From NCBI GenBank assembly GCA_934699705.1, contig CAKUXD010000007.1, positions 1 through 55,489 on the forward strand: 55,489 bases of DNA. The letters are read 5' to 3'. Under the pieces are notes generated by a model. That model worked only from the letters and a program-made list of their open reading frames with translations. It had not been told where the DNA came from and ran no database searches. The DNA is from an uncultured Candidatus Melainabacteria bacterium (GTDB lineage: Bacteria > Cyanobacteriota > Vampirovibrionia > Gastranaerophilales > Gastranaerophilaceae). The position numbers and the translations under genes are program-made. Of this stretch, positions 26,848-35,048 are shown piece after piece (the first letter of the stretch is position 1; each line of letters starts with the position of its first letter).

Positions 26848-27384
26848 ATGAAAAACGAGTATGGAAAATTTATTGAGAAATTTCAAAACAAACTAGATGA
26901 GTATTTTAAAGAGTATTCAGAATTTATTTATTGTCATCAAGGGTGCGCTAATTGTTGTGAAATTGGTGAATATCCTTTTTCTTGGGTTGAAATGTGCTAT
27001 TTGATGAATGCATTTGTTGAATTACCTGAAGAAATTAAACAAATAATTAAGCGTAATGTGCTTGAGATTAGACGTAAACGAGAAAAATTCAAGGGGGAAA
27101 GATTTTTATATGCTTGTCCATTTTTAGTTAATAAATCCTGTTGTGTTTATTCACATCGTGGAATAACTTGCAGAACTCATGGTTTGGCGTATTTGAAAAA
27201 AGATGGCAATGTAAATGTTCCATATTGTGCAAATGAGGGTTTAAACTTTTCTTCAGTGTATAATGACGGAATTTTTTCGATTGAACCTATAAAAGAAAAT
27301 TTAGATATAGATACAGTTTTAAAAGATTTCAACGGTGAAATGGGAGAAATTCGCCCGCTGATAGAGTGGTTTGAAGAATTATAA
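26848..27384 (+). CDS. YkgJ family cysteine cluster protein
   Basis: The protein has 178 aa. The N-terminal cluster CHQGCANCC followed by the second cluster CPFL...CCVYSHRGITCRTHG is the signature of the YkgJ (zinc- or iron-chelating) family, of unknown biochemical role. An in-frame TTG lies 6 nt upstream, but ATG 26848 is preferred and no Shine-Dalgarno is visible. It ends 22 bp before rsmI, which has its own -10 inside this gene's end, so the two may be partly co-transcribed. Confidence 0.8.
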   Translation: MKNEYGKFIEKFQNKLDEYFKEYSEFIYCHQGCANCCEIGEYPFSWVEMCYLMNAFVELPEEIKQIIKRNVLEIRRKREKFKGERFLYACPFLVNKSCCVYSHRGITCRTHGLAYLKKDGNVNVPYCANEGLNFSSVYNDGIFSIEPIKENLDIDTVLKDFNGEMGEIRPLIEWFEEL

Positions 27385-27400
27385 TTTTTTGTTGTAAAAT
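27371..27400 (+). promoter_or_regulatory. Putative rsmI promoter (leaderless)
   Basis: TTGAAG (27371-27376), an 18-nt spacer and TAAAAT (27395-27400). The hexamer ends 6 nt before the rsmI ATG, so the transcript would start at the start codon. Confidence 0.45.
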
Positions 27401-27406
27401 AAATTT

Positions 27407-28210
27407 ATGGCTAGGAAATTTCAGTTTTATATAATTCCAACTCCGATTGGAAACATTAAAGATATTACACTTAGGGCAATTGAAATCTTGAAAGAAGTTG
27501 ATATTATTGCCTGTGAGGACTCTCGAGTTACGCAAAAACTCCTTAATCACTATGATATAAAAACAAAAACTGTTTCATATCACAAGTACAACGAGCGTGA
27601 ACGTGTTTCTATGATGTTGGATTTACTGAATTCCGGCAAAACTATTGCGCTTGTTTCTGACGCTGGAACACCTTTAATTTGCGACCCTGGGGCAGTTTTA
27701 TTAGAAGAATTACGCAAAAATAATATCTCTACAACTTCTTTAACTGGTTCTTGTGCCGTTTCAACTTTTTTATCTCAAATTCCTAGAAAAACAGAAGAAT
27801 ACACGTTTGTAGGGTTCTTGCCAAAAACAGAAAAGCAAATTCAGGATTTGTACAGTAATCATAAATTCTCAAATATGGTATTTTATGAATCGCCAAACCG
27901 TTTGGGTAAAACTTTAAAAATAATTCAGGCTATTGCACCTGATATTAAGGTTGCTATTGGCAGAGAGCTTACAAAACTTTTTGAAGAAATTGTTATTAAT
28001 AATATATCTGATGTTATTCAATATTTTAAAGATGAAATTAAAGGCGAAATCGTTGCTATGACTTTCGCTCAAGAAAAATCAGATACTTTAGAAATTAAAG
28101 AAAAAATTGAAATTTTGAAACAACAAGGTTTTAAATCAAAAGAAATTTCAGTAATTCTTTCTTCGTTGTACAGCCTGAATAAAAATGATATAAAAAGTCT
28201 GCTATATTAA
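27407..28210 (+). CDS. rsmI: 16S rRNA (cytidine-1402-2'-O)-methyltransferase
   Basis: SAM-dependent methylation of C1402 in the ribosomal decoding centre. The protein has 267 aa, tetrapyrrole-methylase fold. Diagnostic segments are IIPTPIGNIKDITLRAIEIL, CEDSRVTQKLLNHY, and ALVSDAGTPLICDPG. The late part FYESPNRL is conserved. No Shine-Dalgarno. Its last 4 bases overlap the 3' end of the convergent metalloprotease gene, so no terminator separates them. Confidence 0.95.
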   Translation: MARKFQFYIIPTPIGNIKDITLRAIEILKEVDIIACEDSRVTQKLLNHYDIKTKTVSYHKYNERERVSMMLDLLNSGKTIALVSDAGTPLICDPGAVLLEELRKNNISTTSLTGSCAVSTFLSQIPRKTEEYTFVGFLPKTEKQIQDLYSNHKFSNMVFYESPNRLGKTLKIIQAIAPDIKVAIGRELTKLFEEIVINNISDVIQYFKDEIKGEIVAMTFAQEKSDTLEIKEKIEILKQQGFKSKEISVILSSLYSLNKNDIKSLLY

Positions 28211-28764
28211 TATCTTATAAGATTTTCAAAAGTTGTGCCAAGTTGATTTTTATATAAAAGATTTAAAACGCATAAATCGTTTTTGCTGGGTGAATTTAAA
28301 GTTTTTTGATGTGGCACAAACATTAAATCCTCTGTATCTACGCCATGTCCAAGCCCCAAAGAATGCCCAAATTCGTGCAGACAAGTGTGTAAAATTGTGG
28401 AATTATTGATGATTTTTGGTGAATATTCGTTATCAAGTCCTATTTCTATTGTAATAGCTTTAATTTCATTTGCAATAATGCTTCTATATTTACAATTGCC
28501 CTCGTTTTTAATTCCAACTTTTGTCCAATTAACTATTATATCTGCGTTTTGAGTGTTTGTTTCAATAAAATTTACCGCAGAAAATTTATTCCAAATTTGC
28601 ATTGCTTGTCTTACAATCCAATAATAATCTTGTTTTTTACCTTCAGGCATGTCTGCGATTATATTTGTAATAAAAACGCTGATATTTGATTTGTTAAATC
28701 GACAAACTTTTCCGTTGATTAGAGAGTCTTTTATGTATTTGTCTATGTTTGGTGAAATTGTCAT
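28207..28764 (-). CDS. Matrixin-like zinc metalloprotease without signal peptide
   Basis: The protein has 185 aa. The metzincin site HEFGHSLGLGH is complete (three His ligands, catalytic Glu) and is followed by a Met-turn candidate DLMF. The N-terminal part IWNKFSAVNFIETNTQNADI is the usual matrixin beta-sheet region. No signal peptide or propeptide is seen, although matrixins are normally exported. It is the last gene of rplS-rbgA-rnhB; its ATG shares one base with the rnhB stop (TAATG). It overlaps rsmI tail-to-tail by 4 bp. The substrate and location are unknown. Confidence 0.85.
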   Translation of the reverse strand: MTISPNIDKYIKDSLINGKVCRFNKSNISVFITNIIADMPEGKKQDYYWIVRQAMQIWNKFSAVNFIETNTQNADIIVNWTKVGIKNEGNCKYRSIIANEIKAITIEIGLDNEYSPKIINNSTILHTCLHEFGHSLGLGHGVDTEDLMFVPHQKTLNSPSKNDLCVLNLLYKNQLGTTFENLIRY

Positions 28765-29417
28765 TACAGTAAACTCATTTGTTTAGGTTGCTCTGATAAA
28801 ATCTTTTTTAAAAATGAAAGTCGATGATATTTGCAAGGACCGTATTTTTTTATTGCTTCAATATGCTCTTTAGTTAAATATCCAGCGTTTTTTGCCCAGT
28901 TGTATTGAGGAAATTCTTCGTGAAGTTTTTGCATGTATCTATCACGTGAAACTTTTGCCAAGATACTTGCACCAGCAATTGAGGCAGAAGTTGCATCTCC
29001 TTTTTTTATCCACTTTTGAGGATAGGAATAATTTCTGATTAATTGGTTTCCATCTACAATCGTAAGTAATGAATTGGTAGGGGAAAGTTGTTTAATAACA
29101 CTTTCGCAGGCTAATTTCATTGCCTTTAGAGAACAATTCAAAATGTTAAATTTTTCAATATCCTCAACTTCAACGCAAATAGTTTCATTGATTGTGTTAT
29201 TTAAAATAACGTCGTAAAGTTCTTCTCTAACTTTTGCGGTTAATTTTTTAGAGTCGTTTAGTTTTGATAAATCTTTTTCTATTTCAAAATTATTTATATA
29301 TACGGCTGACGCGAAAACCCCACCTGACGCTGGACCACGCCCTGCTTCGTCTGTGCCGATTAAAAAATCTATATCTAAAGATTTGTCAAATTCAAATAGA
29401 TTGTGGTTCGAGTTCAT
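28764..29417 (-). CDS. rnhB: Ribonuclease HII
   Basis: Endonuclease removing RNA from RNA-DNA hybrids and misincorporated ribonucleotides. The protein has 217 aa. The catalytic Asp-Glu pair is in IGTDEAGRGPASG, a third Asp is in TIVDGNQ, and AGASILAKVSRD is conserved. It overlaps the end of rbgA by 26 bp and shares one base with the next gene, so it is translationally coupled. Confidence 0.95.
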   Translation of the reverse strand: MNSNHNLFEFDKSLDIDFLIGTDEAGRGPASGGVFASAVYINNFEIEKDLSKLNDSKKLTAKVREELYDVILNNTINETICVEVEDIEKFNILNCSLKAMKLACESVIKQLSPTNSLLTIVDGNQLIRNYSYPQKWIKKGDATSASIAGASILAKVSRDRYMQKLHEEFPQYNWAKNAGYLTKEHIEAIKKYGPCKYHRLSFLKKILSEQPKQMSLL

Positions 29418-30246
29418 CTAAAATAAATTTTCCTATTTTTCCGTCACGGAAATTTTTTAAAATGAAAATTGCAGTTCGCTCAATGTCTGGTTGTGCGTTA
29501 GAAACTATCCAATTTCTGCTTTTTGCAATGTTTTCCAGTGATAATTCTTCAACATTATAATATTCTTGAATTTGTTTTAAATATTTTCGCGAAAGAATAT
29601 TTAATAAATCCTGAGCGACAATTTCATTGTCATAAGCATTTTCAGAAACAGAGTTTACAAATGCTAATTTCGTTGCTACTTCTTGGTCGTCTTGTCGCAT
29701 TGGAATAATCCCAGGGGTATCTAAAAGTTCAAGGTCTTTATTAATTCTTACCCATTGTTGTTGTCGCGTAATTCCCGCTTTTGCACCAATTTTTGTTTTT
29801 GAAGATTTTGTTAATTTGTTAATTACGCTTGATTTTCCGACATTCGGCATGCCAACTACCATAACTCTTGCAGGTCTGCGCAATAAACCTTTTGCCATTT
29901 GTGCTTGAATTTTTGGTTCTGCCAAACTTAAAGTTTTTTTGATAATCGGCGACAAATCTTTGGAATTTTTTGCATCAGTAACCATGACATCGCACCCAGA
30001 ACTTTCTTTTATTTTGTTTATAAAAAGTTTAAGTTCGTTTCTGTCTGCCAAATCTGCCTTATTTAACAAAATTAGGCGGGGTTTTCCGCCTAATAATGAT
30101 TTGATATTGTTATATGTACTGCTAAACGGGATTCTTGCATCTAAAACTTCAATAACAACATCACAAAGATTTAGTTTTTCTTTAAGTTGTCTTTCAGCCT
30201 TAGCTATATGCCCTGGATACCAGTGAATATGACTATCTTTTTTCAA
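29392..30246 (-). CDS. rbgA: Ribosome biogenesis GTPase RbgA (YlqF)
   Basis: Circularly permuted GTPase for late 50S assembly. The protein has 284 aa. The motif order is permuted as expected: G4 LLNKADL first, then G1 GMPNVGKSSVIN and G3 DTPG. The N-terminal HWYPGHIAKAERQL is a family signature. It overlaps rplS by 14 bp, a widespread arrangement linking bL19 with its assembly factor. Confidence 0.95.
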   Translation of the reverse strand: MKKDSHIHWYPGHIAKAERQLKEKLNLCDVVIEVLDARIPFSSTYNNIKSLLGGKPRLILLNKADLADRNELKLFINKIKESSGCDVMVTDAKNSKDLSPIIKKTLSLAEPKIQAQMAKGLLRRPARVMVVGMPNVGKSSVINKLTKSSKTKIGAKAGITRQQQWVRINKDLELLDTPGIIPMRQDDQEVATKLAFVNSVSENAYDNEIVAQDLLNILSRKYLKQIQEYYNVEELSLENIAKSRNWIVSNAQPDIERTAIFILKNFRDGKIGKFILDELEPQSI

Positions 30247-30589
30247 TTTTTTCCTTAATACGAGTTGCTTTACCTGAACGTTCTCTCAAGTAGTACAATT
30301 TAGCGCGTTTAACATCACCACGTCTTAGAACTTGGAATTTTTCAATTCTTGGTGAGTGAAGTAAGAATACACGTTCTACGCCAACGCCTTGGAATACTTT
30401 TCTTACTGTGATTGTTTTATTTAAACCTTCGCCTCTGTCTTTAATAACAGTACCTTCAAATGCTTGGGTTCTTTCTTTGTTTCCTTCAACGATTCTTACG
30501 AAAACTTTTACTGTATCGCCAGGATTCATTTGAGGAATTTCAGCTTTTTTAAAGCCATTTTCTAAATTTTCAATAATCGGATTTTTCAT
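30233..30589 (-). CDS. rplS: Ribosomal protein bL19
   Basis: 50S protein of 118 aa at the 30S interface. Conserved segments PGDTVKVFVRIVEGNKERTQ and ERVFLLHSPRIEKF are visible. It heads the rplS-rbgA-rnhB-matrixin operon. A hairpin in its leader may regulate it. The start has GGAA upstream. Confidence 0.96.
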   Translation of the reverse strand: MKNPIIENLENGFKKAEIPQMNPGDTVKVFVRIVEGNKERTQAFEGTVIKDRGEGLNKTITVRKVFQGVGVERVFLLHSPRIEKFQVLRRGDVKRAKLYYLRERSGKATRIKEKIEKR

Positions 30590-30636
30590 CTTTCCATTCC
30601 TTTATTTCTAATGTATTATTATTTTTCAGGTTGCGA

Positions 30637-30664
30637 AATTTACAGGTGCCAAAGCCTGTAAATT
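30637..30664 (-). promoter_or_regulatory. Leader hairpin upstream of rplS (candidate autoregulatory element)
   Basis: A perfect 10-bp stem AATTTACAGG / CCTGTAAATT with an 8-nt loop (CTTTGGCA on the minus strand), about 48 nt before the rplS ATG. There is no T run, so it is not a terminator. Ribosomal protein leaders often carry such stems, but I cannot match it to a described L19 leader. Confidence 0.4.
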
Positions 30665-30709
30665 AATCTTATTTTAAACATAATCTAAATTCAAGTCCCT
30701 GATTAAGAT

Positions 30710-30737
30710 TTGTTTATATTTTTTTTTCTGATATTAT
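30710..30737 (+). promoter_or_regulatory. Putative manC promoter
   Basis: TTGTTT (30710-30715), a 16-nt spacer and TATTAT (30732-30737), 27 nt before the ATG. Confidence 0.45.
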
Positions 30738-30764
30738 AAGGATACAGATTTATAGGAGAAAATT

Positions 30765-32159
30765 ATGTACGGATTAATATTAGCTGGTGGTTCAGGAAGC
30801 AGATTGTGGCCTTTGTCCAGGGAACTTTACCCAAAACAATTGTTGAATTTGAATATGGAAAAAAGTTTAATTCAATCTACATTTGAAAGATTAGCTTGCT
30901 TTGCACCATCTGAAAATATTATCAGTATTACAAATACAAAACATCTTTCAAATGTTAAATTTCAATTGCAGGCTTTGAGTAAAAAAGCAAAGGTTTTGGC
31001 TGAACCTGTTGCGAAAAATACTGCGCCAGCTATTGCTGTTGCAACAAAATATATTCAAACAATATCAAAAGAAGAAGATCCAGTTATTATTGTAGCGCCT
31101 TCTGACCCTTTAATCAGAGATTTGGGGGCGTTCAAAACAACTGTTATGCGTGGTGAAAAAATCGCAAAAGAAGGTTATATTGTAACTTTTGGTATTCAAC
31201 CATCTTATCCTGAAACTGGTTATGGATATATCAATGTTAAAGATGAAAAAATTTGTGATGGTTTTAAAGTAAAACAATTTGTTGAAAAGCCAGATGCTAA
31301 AACTGCCCAAAAGTATATTGATGAAGGTACATATTACTGGAATAGCGGTATATTTATGTTTAAAGCTTCAACTTTTTTAAGTGAGTTAGAAAAAGCAAAT
31401 TCTGAAATTTTTGATTTATTAAAAGAATTTGATTTTACAAAATCTTCAGAAATTCCATTTGCTTCTTTTGACAAAATGCCAAGTATTTCAGTAGATTACG
31501 CGGTTATGGAAAAGTCTGATAAAATTGCTTTAGTAAAATTAGAAAGCGATTGGAATGATATCGGTTCTTGGCAAGCGCTTTATGATGTAAGCGAAAAAGA
31601 CGCTAATGGCAATGTATTTATTGGAAATGTTATGGACGAGGAGTCTAAAAATACATTCGTATATTCTTCTTCAAAGTTAGTTGCAACAATTGGTTTAGAA
31701 GATACTGTTGTGGTGGAAACAGAAGATGCAATTTTAGCTTGTAAAACTGATAAAGCACAAGATGTTAAAAAGATTTATGAAAAATTAAAGAAAAATGATA
31801 ATGATGCCCATAAGGTTCATAAAACTGTATATAGACCTTGGGGATATTATACTTGTATCGCTTCAGGCGAAGGCTTTTTAACTAAAAAAATTCACGTAAA
31901 TGCAGGTCAAAAATTGTCAATTCAATCTCATAATCACCGCTCTGAACATTGGGTTGTGGCTTATGGTAACGCAACTGTTTTAAAAGGCGAGGAAACCTTG
32001 CAATTATCAGTAGGGCAAAGCGTTGATATCGCTATTGGCGAAAAACATTCTTTACAAAATCTTTCAGATGATGATGTTGAAATTATTGAACTTCAACAAG
32101 GAAGTATCTTGTTAGAAGAAGATATTATCAGATACGAGGATATGTATGGTAGAGCATAA
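30765..32159 (+). CDS. manC: Mannose-1-phosphate guanylyltransferase / mannose-6-phosphate isomerase
   Basis: Makes GDP-mannose for surface polysaccharides. The protein has 464 aa. The nucleotidyltransferase domain (residues 1-345) has GGSGSRLWPLSRELYPKQLL and FVEKP. The C-terminal cupin-type domain (from about 355, VYRPWGYYTCIASGEGFL, then SIQSHNHRSEHWVV) is the type II phosphomannose isomerase part. AGGAGAAAATT precedes the ATG. The next gene, facing it, is a frameshifted glycosyltransferase-like membrane protein, in keeping with a surface-glycan neighbourhood. Confidence 0.94.
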   Translation: MYGLILAGGSGSRLWPLSRELYPKQLLNLNMEKSLIQSTFERLACFAPSENIISITNTKHLSNVKFQLQALSKKAKVLAEPVAKNTAPAIAVATKYIQTISKEEDPVIIVAPSDPLIRDLGAFKTTVMRGEKIAKEGYIVTFGIQPSYPETGYGYINVKDEKICDGFKVKQFVEKPDAKTAQKYIDEGTYYWNSGIFMFKASTFLSELEKANSEIFDLLKEFDFTKSSEIPFASFDKMPSISVDYAVMEKSDKIALVKLESDWNDIGSWQALYDVSEKDANGNVFIGNVMDEESKNTFVYSSSKLVATIGLEDTVVVETEDAILACKTDKAQDVKKIYEKLKKNDNDAHKVHKTVYRPWGYYTCIASGEGFLTKKIHVNAGQKLSIQSHNHRSEHWVVAYGNATVLKGEETLQLSVGQSVDIAIGEKHSLQNLSDDDVEIIELQQGSILLEEDIIRYEDMYGRA

Positions 32160-32161
32160 GT

Positions 32162-34272
32162 TTATTTGAATTTTGATATTGAATTCAAATTGATGTAAAT
32201 GTAGTGATCTTTTGTTTGTATATATAATTTGAATGGATATTTTTCAAAGAATTTTTTTCCTAGTAAACATTTTTTTACAATAGCTTCACCTTTTGTAGAA
32301 GTTATTTGCTTATATATTCTATTTTCAAAATTATAGTAAACACATTCGCATTCTTTGTTTAAGTCAATATTTTGACTAATATGTTTGTCTGTGTCTGTTA
32401 TTTTGAACTTTGTTAGAAGTTGTCCATATTTTGGTATAATTAAAATGTCATAATCGTTATAATTTACTTTTTCATGATTTTCAAGACTTTTAAATTCATA
32501 ATTAAAGCCTTGTCTTTTCTTTATTATTTCTTGTAATAGTCCTGTTCCAGAACTAGGATATATTAAAACTTTATATTCAGGACGATTGAAATTTTCTTTC
32601 AAAATATCACCAACATAGCACCAGTCTGTCGCGTAAATACCTGATTTTATGTGTCTTGAGCAGTTATAATTTAATCGAAATTGAACAATACCATCTTTTT
32701 TTATTTCTTGCAACACATTGATTAATGTTCTTTGCGTAACATTACAAGTGCAAAAAATCAAGTAATAACACGCAATTAAAACATAAGTTATTTTCAGAAT
32801 ATTACAATTAGATTTGTAGTAAGAAAAAATTAATATTGGAGAAGAAATTAAAATTATCGAAGTGAAAAATCTTATGTTATAGCTCATAAAGGCAAGAAAA
32901 TATGAGAACACTAGTAAATTAATTAGTATAGCTAATCCAAAAAATCCTAGAAAAATGATTTTTTTATTTTTTTTGAAAATGGGTGCTATGATAGAGCATA
33001 TAAGGCAAGGTAGTACAAGTAAAAAACTTAGTAACCCACAACCCGCGTTTACTCCAATTAAAGAATTATTAAATATATTCTGGTCCGAAGAACAAGGACC
33101 ATCGGGTATTGTTTGTAAATGTAAGAAAGATAATAATTTCGAATAATAATCACTTAATTGTGTTGTTAAATATACATTCCAATCACAACCTGAAAAATCT
33201 AAAAACATTTTTGAATATTTAATTAGACTTGCAAACATACCTTTTAGTCCAAAATTATTTTTGTGAATAATATTGTTTGCTTCAGAACTTAAAAAATTTC
33301 CAAAATCTGAGAAATTCAAAATGTAGTTATATGATGAAAAGACAATAAAGTTAAGAAAAGTAAAACCTAAAAAAGTTATAAAATATTTGATTTTTGAAAA
33401 TTTTAATGAAAAAAGAAATAATAAAATTAGCAAGGCTGGACTAATTAAAAGAGCGGTTGTTTTTACTCCTGTTGAGCAAGAGAAGCCAAATAAATTGTTT
33501 TGTGAGAATTAGTTCTTAAACTTTCTAAAAATAGATATATTGATAATGAAATTAATCCTGAGATTATTAAATCGGTTTCTGTTTCAACAGAAATAATGAT
33601 GACACTAGCAAAGGAGCTAAATATAAGTATTGTCCAAATAGCTTTTCGCATTGAAAAACCTAAAAAACGGATTATTTTATAAGAGCTAAAGCAAGTTAAT
33701 AAATACCCTAAAAATGAGAATATTCCTAAACAAATCAATTTATTTGTAAATAAAAGCACCCAGATATATAGGATTTCAGAATTTATTGGAAATGCTATCA
33801 AACGAATATTTGAACATTCAAAATGAGCTAATGATTGGTTTATAATATAATAAAAGCATCTAGCAACATGATAACTTTTTCCATCGGCTGTAATATTTGG
33901 TAAGGCAATTATAAAGAATATTGAAATTATTACATAAAAAAGCCAGCAAATGGATAAAAGAATAAGTGATTTATCAAGTTTTAAAGTGTTTTTAAGTCTG
34001 TGAAAAAAATCTTTTGTATCAAGTTTCCATTTTGGGCTTTTAAATTTTTTCCAAATAAAAAATGTGCTTATAAAAAACAAGCTATTAAAACAAAGAAAAG
34101 GAACTTCTTTTATAAGTTTAAACAAAGACAGGATTTCTGTTGTTAAAATAATTTGAGCAAAAGCTATTAAAAATATATAAGCAAGCCCTTTTTCAGTTTT
34201 TGTATCAAATATTGAAGCTATAAAATAACTTGATGTAAAAATCAATATAAAAGATACTAAAAACAGTAGCAT
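32162..34272 (-). pseudogene. Frameshifted membrane glycosyltransferase-like gene (GT39/ArnT-like)
   Basis: Two adjoining open frames form one protein. The N-terminal half (34272 to a TAA at 33463-33465) has about seven membrane segments and the motif ADGKSYHVARCFYYI, resembling the acceptor-loop region of GT39-like enzymes. The second frame is open from 33508 and continues NNLFGFSCSTGVKTTALL, exactly where the family continues. It then has more membrane helices and a soluble C-terminal part. One missing A in the A-run at 33498-33501 (TTTT on +) would restore a 703-codon gene. The start ATG 34272 has AGGAGTAATA upstream, preferred over an upstream TTG. A real mutation, phase-variable tract or sequencing error are all possible. 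Confidence 0.7.
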
Positions 34273-34280
34273 TATTACTC

Positions 34281-34901
34281 CTAAACAGGTACATATCCAG
34301 AATATACTAGACTTGCCCAATCAATAAAATAGCTTATTTGTGTTGCAGAAGCTGGTTTAATATAGATTTTATGCTGATTTTCTGCTGGAATATTTAGAGC
34401 ATTTTTAATCGCAGCTTGAATAATTGCAGGGTGAGTTACGATGATAATTCTACCTCTTATATTTTGTTCAATTATTTTGCTGAGAATTTTGTTCACGCGA
34501 ATGTCAAAAGAGTTTATGTCTTCGCCGTTTGCTGGGCAAAAACTAAGAGGGTTTTTGTGAAAATCATCAATCATTTCAGGATATTTTTTTTCTATTTCGT
34601 TAAAAGTTAATCCACTCCAAATCCCGGACTTTCTGTTTGTAAGTTCATCAATTACTTCAAAATCCTGTTTTAATTCTTCCGCAAGAATTTCTGCACTTTG
34701 AACACAAGAAAGTGCAGGGCTTGTGTAAATTTTGTTTGTTTTTACTCCACGTTTTTGAATAAATTCAACAATTTTTTGAATTTCTTCTTCTCCATTTTCG
34801 TTTAATGGTGGATATTCAAGTTTGTCGGATATTCTGTTTTCTTCCGAATAGATTGTTGAACCGTGTGCTATAAAAGTTATTTTACATTTGCGTTTGAACA
34901 T
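34281..34901 (-). CDS. Histidine-phosphatase-fold protein, probably catalytically dead
   Basis: The protein has 206 aa with the fold signature of the phosphoglycerate mutase/histidine phosphatase superfamily (YTSPALSCVQSAEILAEEL; IIIVTHPAIIQAAI). The usual RHG motif reads AHG (FIAHGST). The second catalytic Arg position reads Ser/Cys, and the usual acid after it (WEG) is WSG. Both His are retained. This pattern suggests a pseudo-phosphatase or an altered reaction. AGAGG precedes the ATG. The downstream glycosyltransferase start lies 9 bp beyond its stop, so the two form one transcription unit. Confidence 0.75.
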   Translation of the reverse strand: MFKRKCKITFIAHGSTIYSEENRISDKLEYPPLNENGEEEIQKIVEFIQKRGVKTNKIYTSPALSCVQSAEILAEELKQDFEVIDELTNRKSGIWSGLTFNEIEKKYPEMIDDFHKNPLSFCPANGEDINSFDIRVNKILSKIIEQNIRGRIIIVTHPAIIQAAIKNALNIPAENQHKIYIKPASATQISYFIDWASLVYSGYVPV

Positions 34902-35048
34902 ATAAACCTCTTTTTAATAGTATATCATACTTAAATTAATTAAAGTAAACAGTAATGTAACAAACTTGTAATAAATTTGTGATAAAAGCGCAATAAATTT
35001 TTTTAGGGTATTTAATCATGACATAGGTAGGAATATATCGTTTTTTGC

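Noticed and set aside
33466..33508. Programmed -1 frameshifting in the glycosyltransferase
   Set aside because: The sequence CACAAAACAAT lacks a proper X-XXY-YYZ slippery heptamer, and no downstream pseudoknot is evident. A one-base loss in the A-run is simpler.
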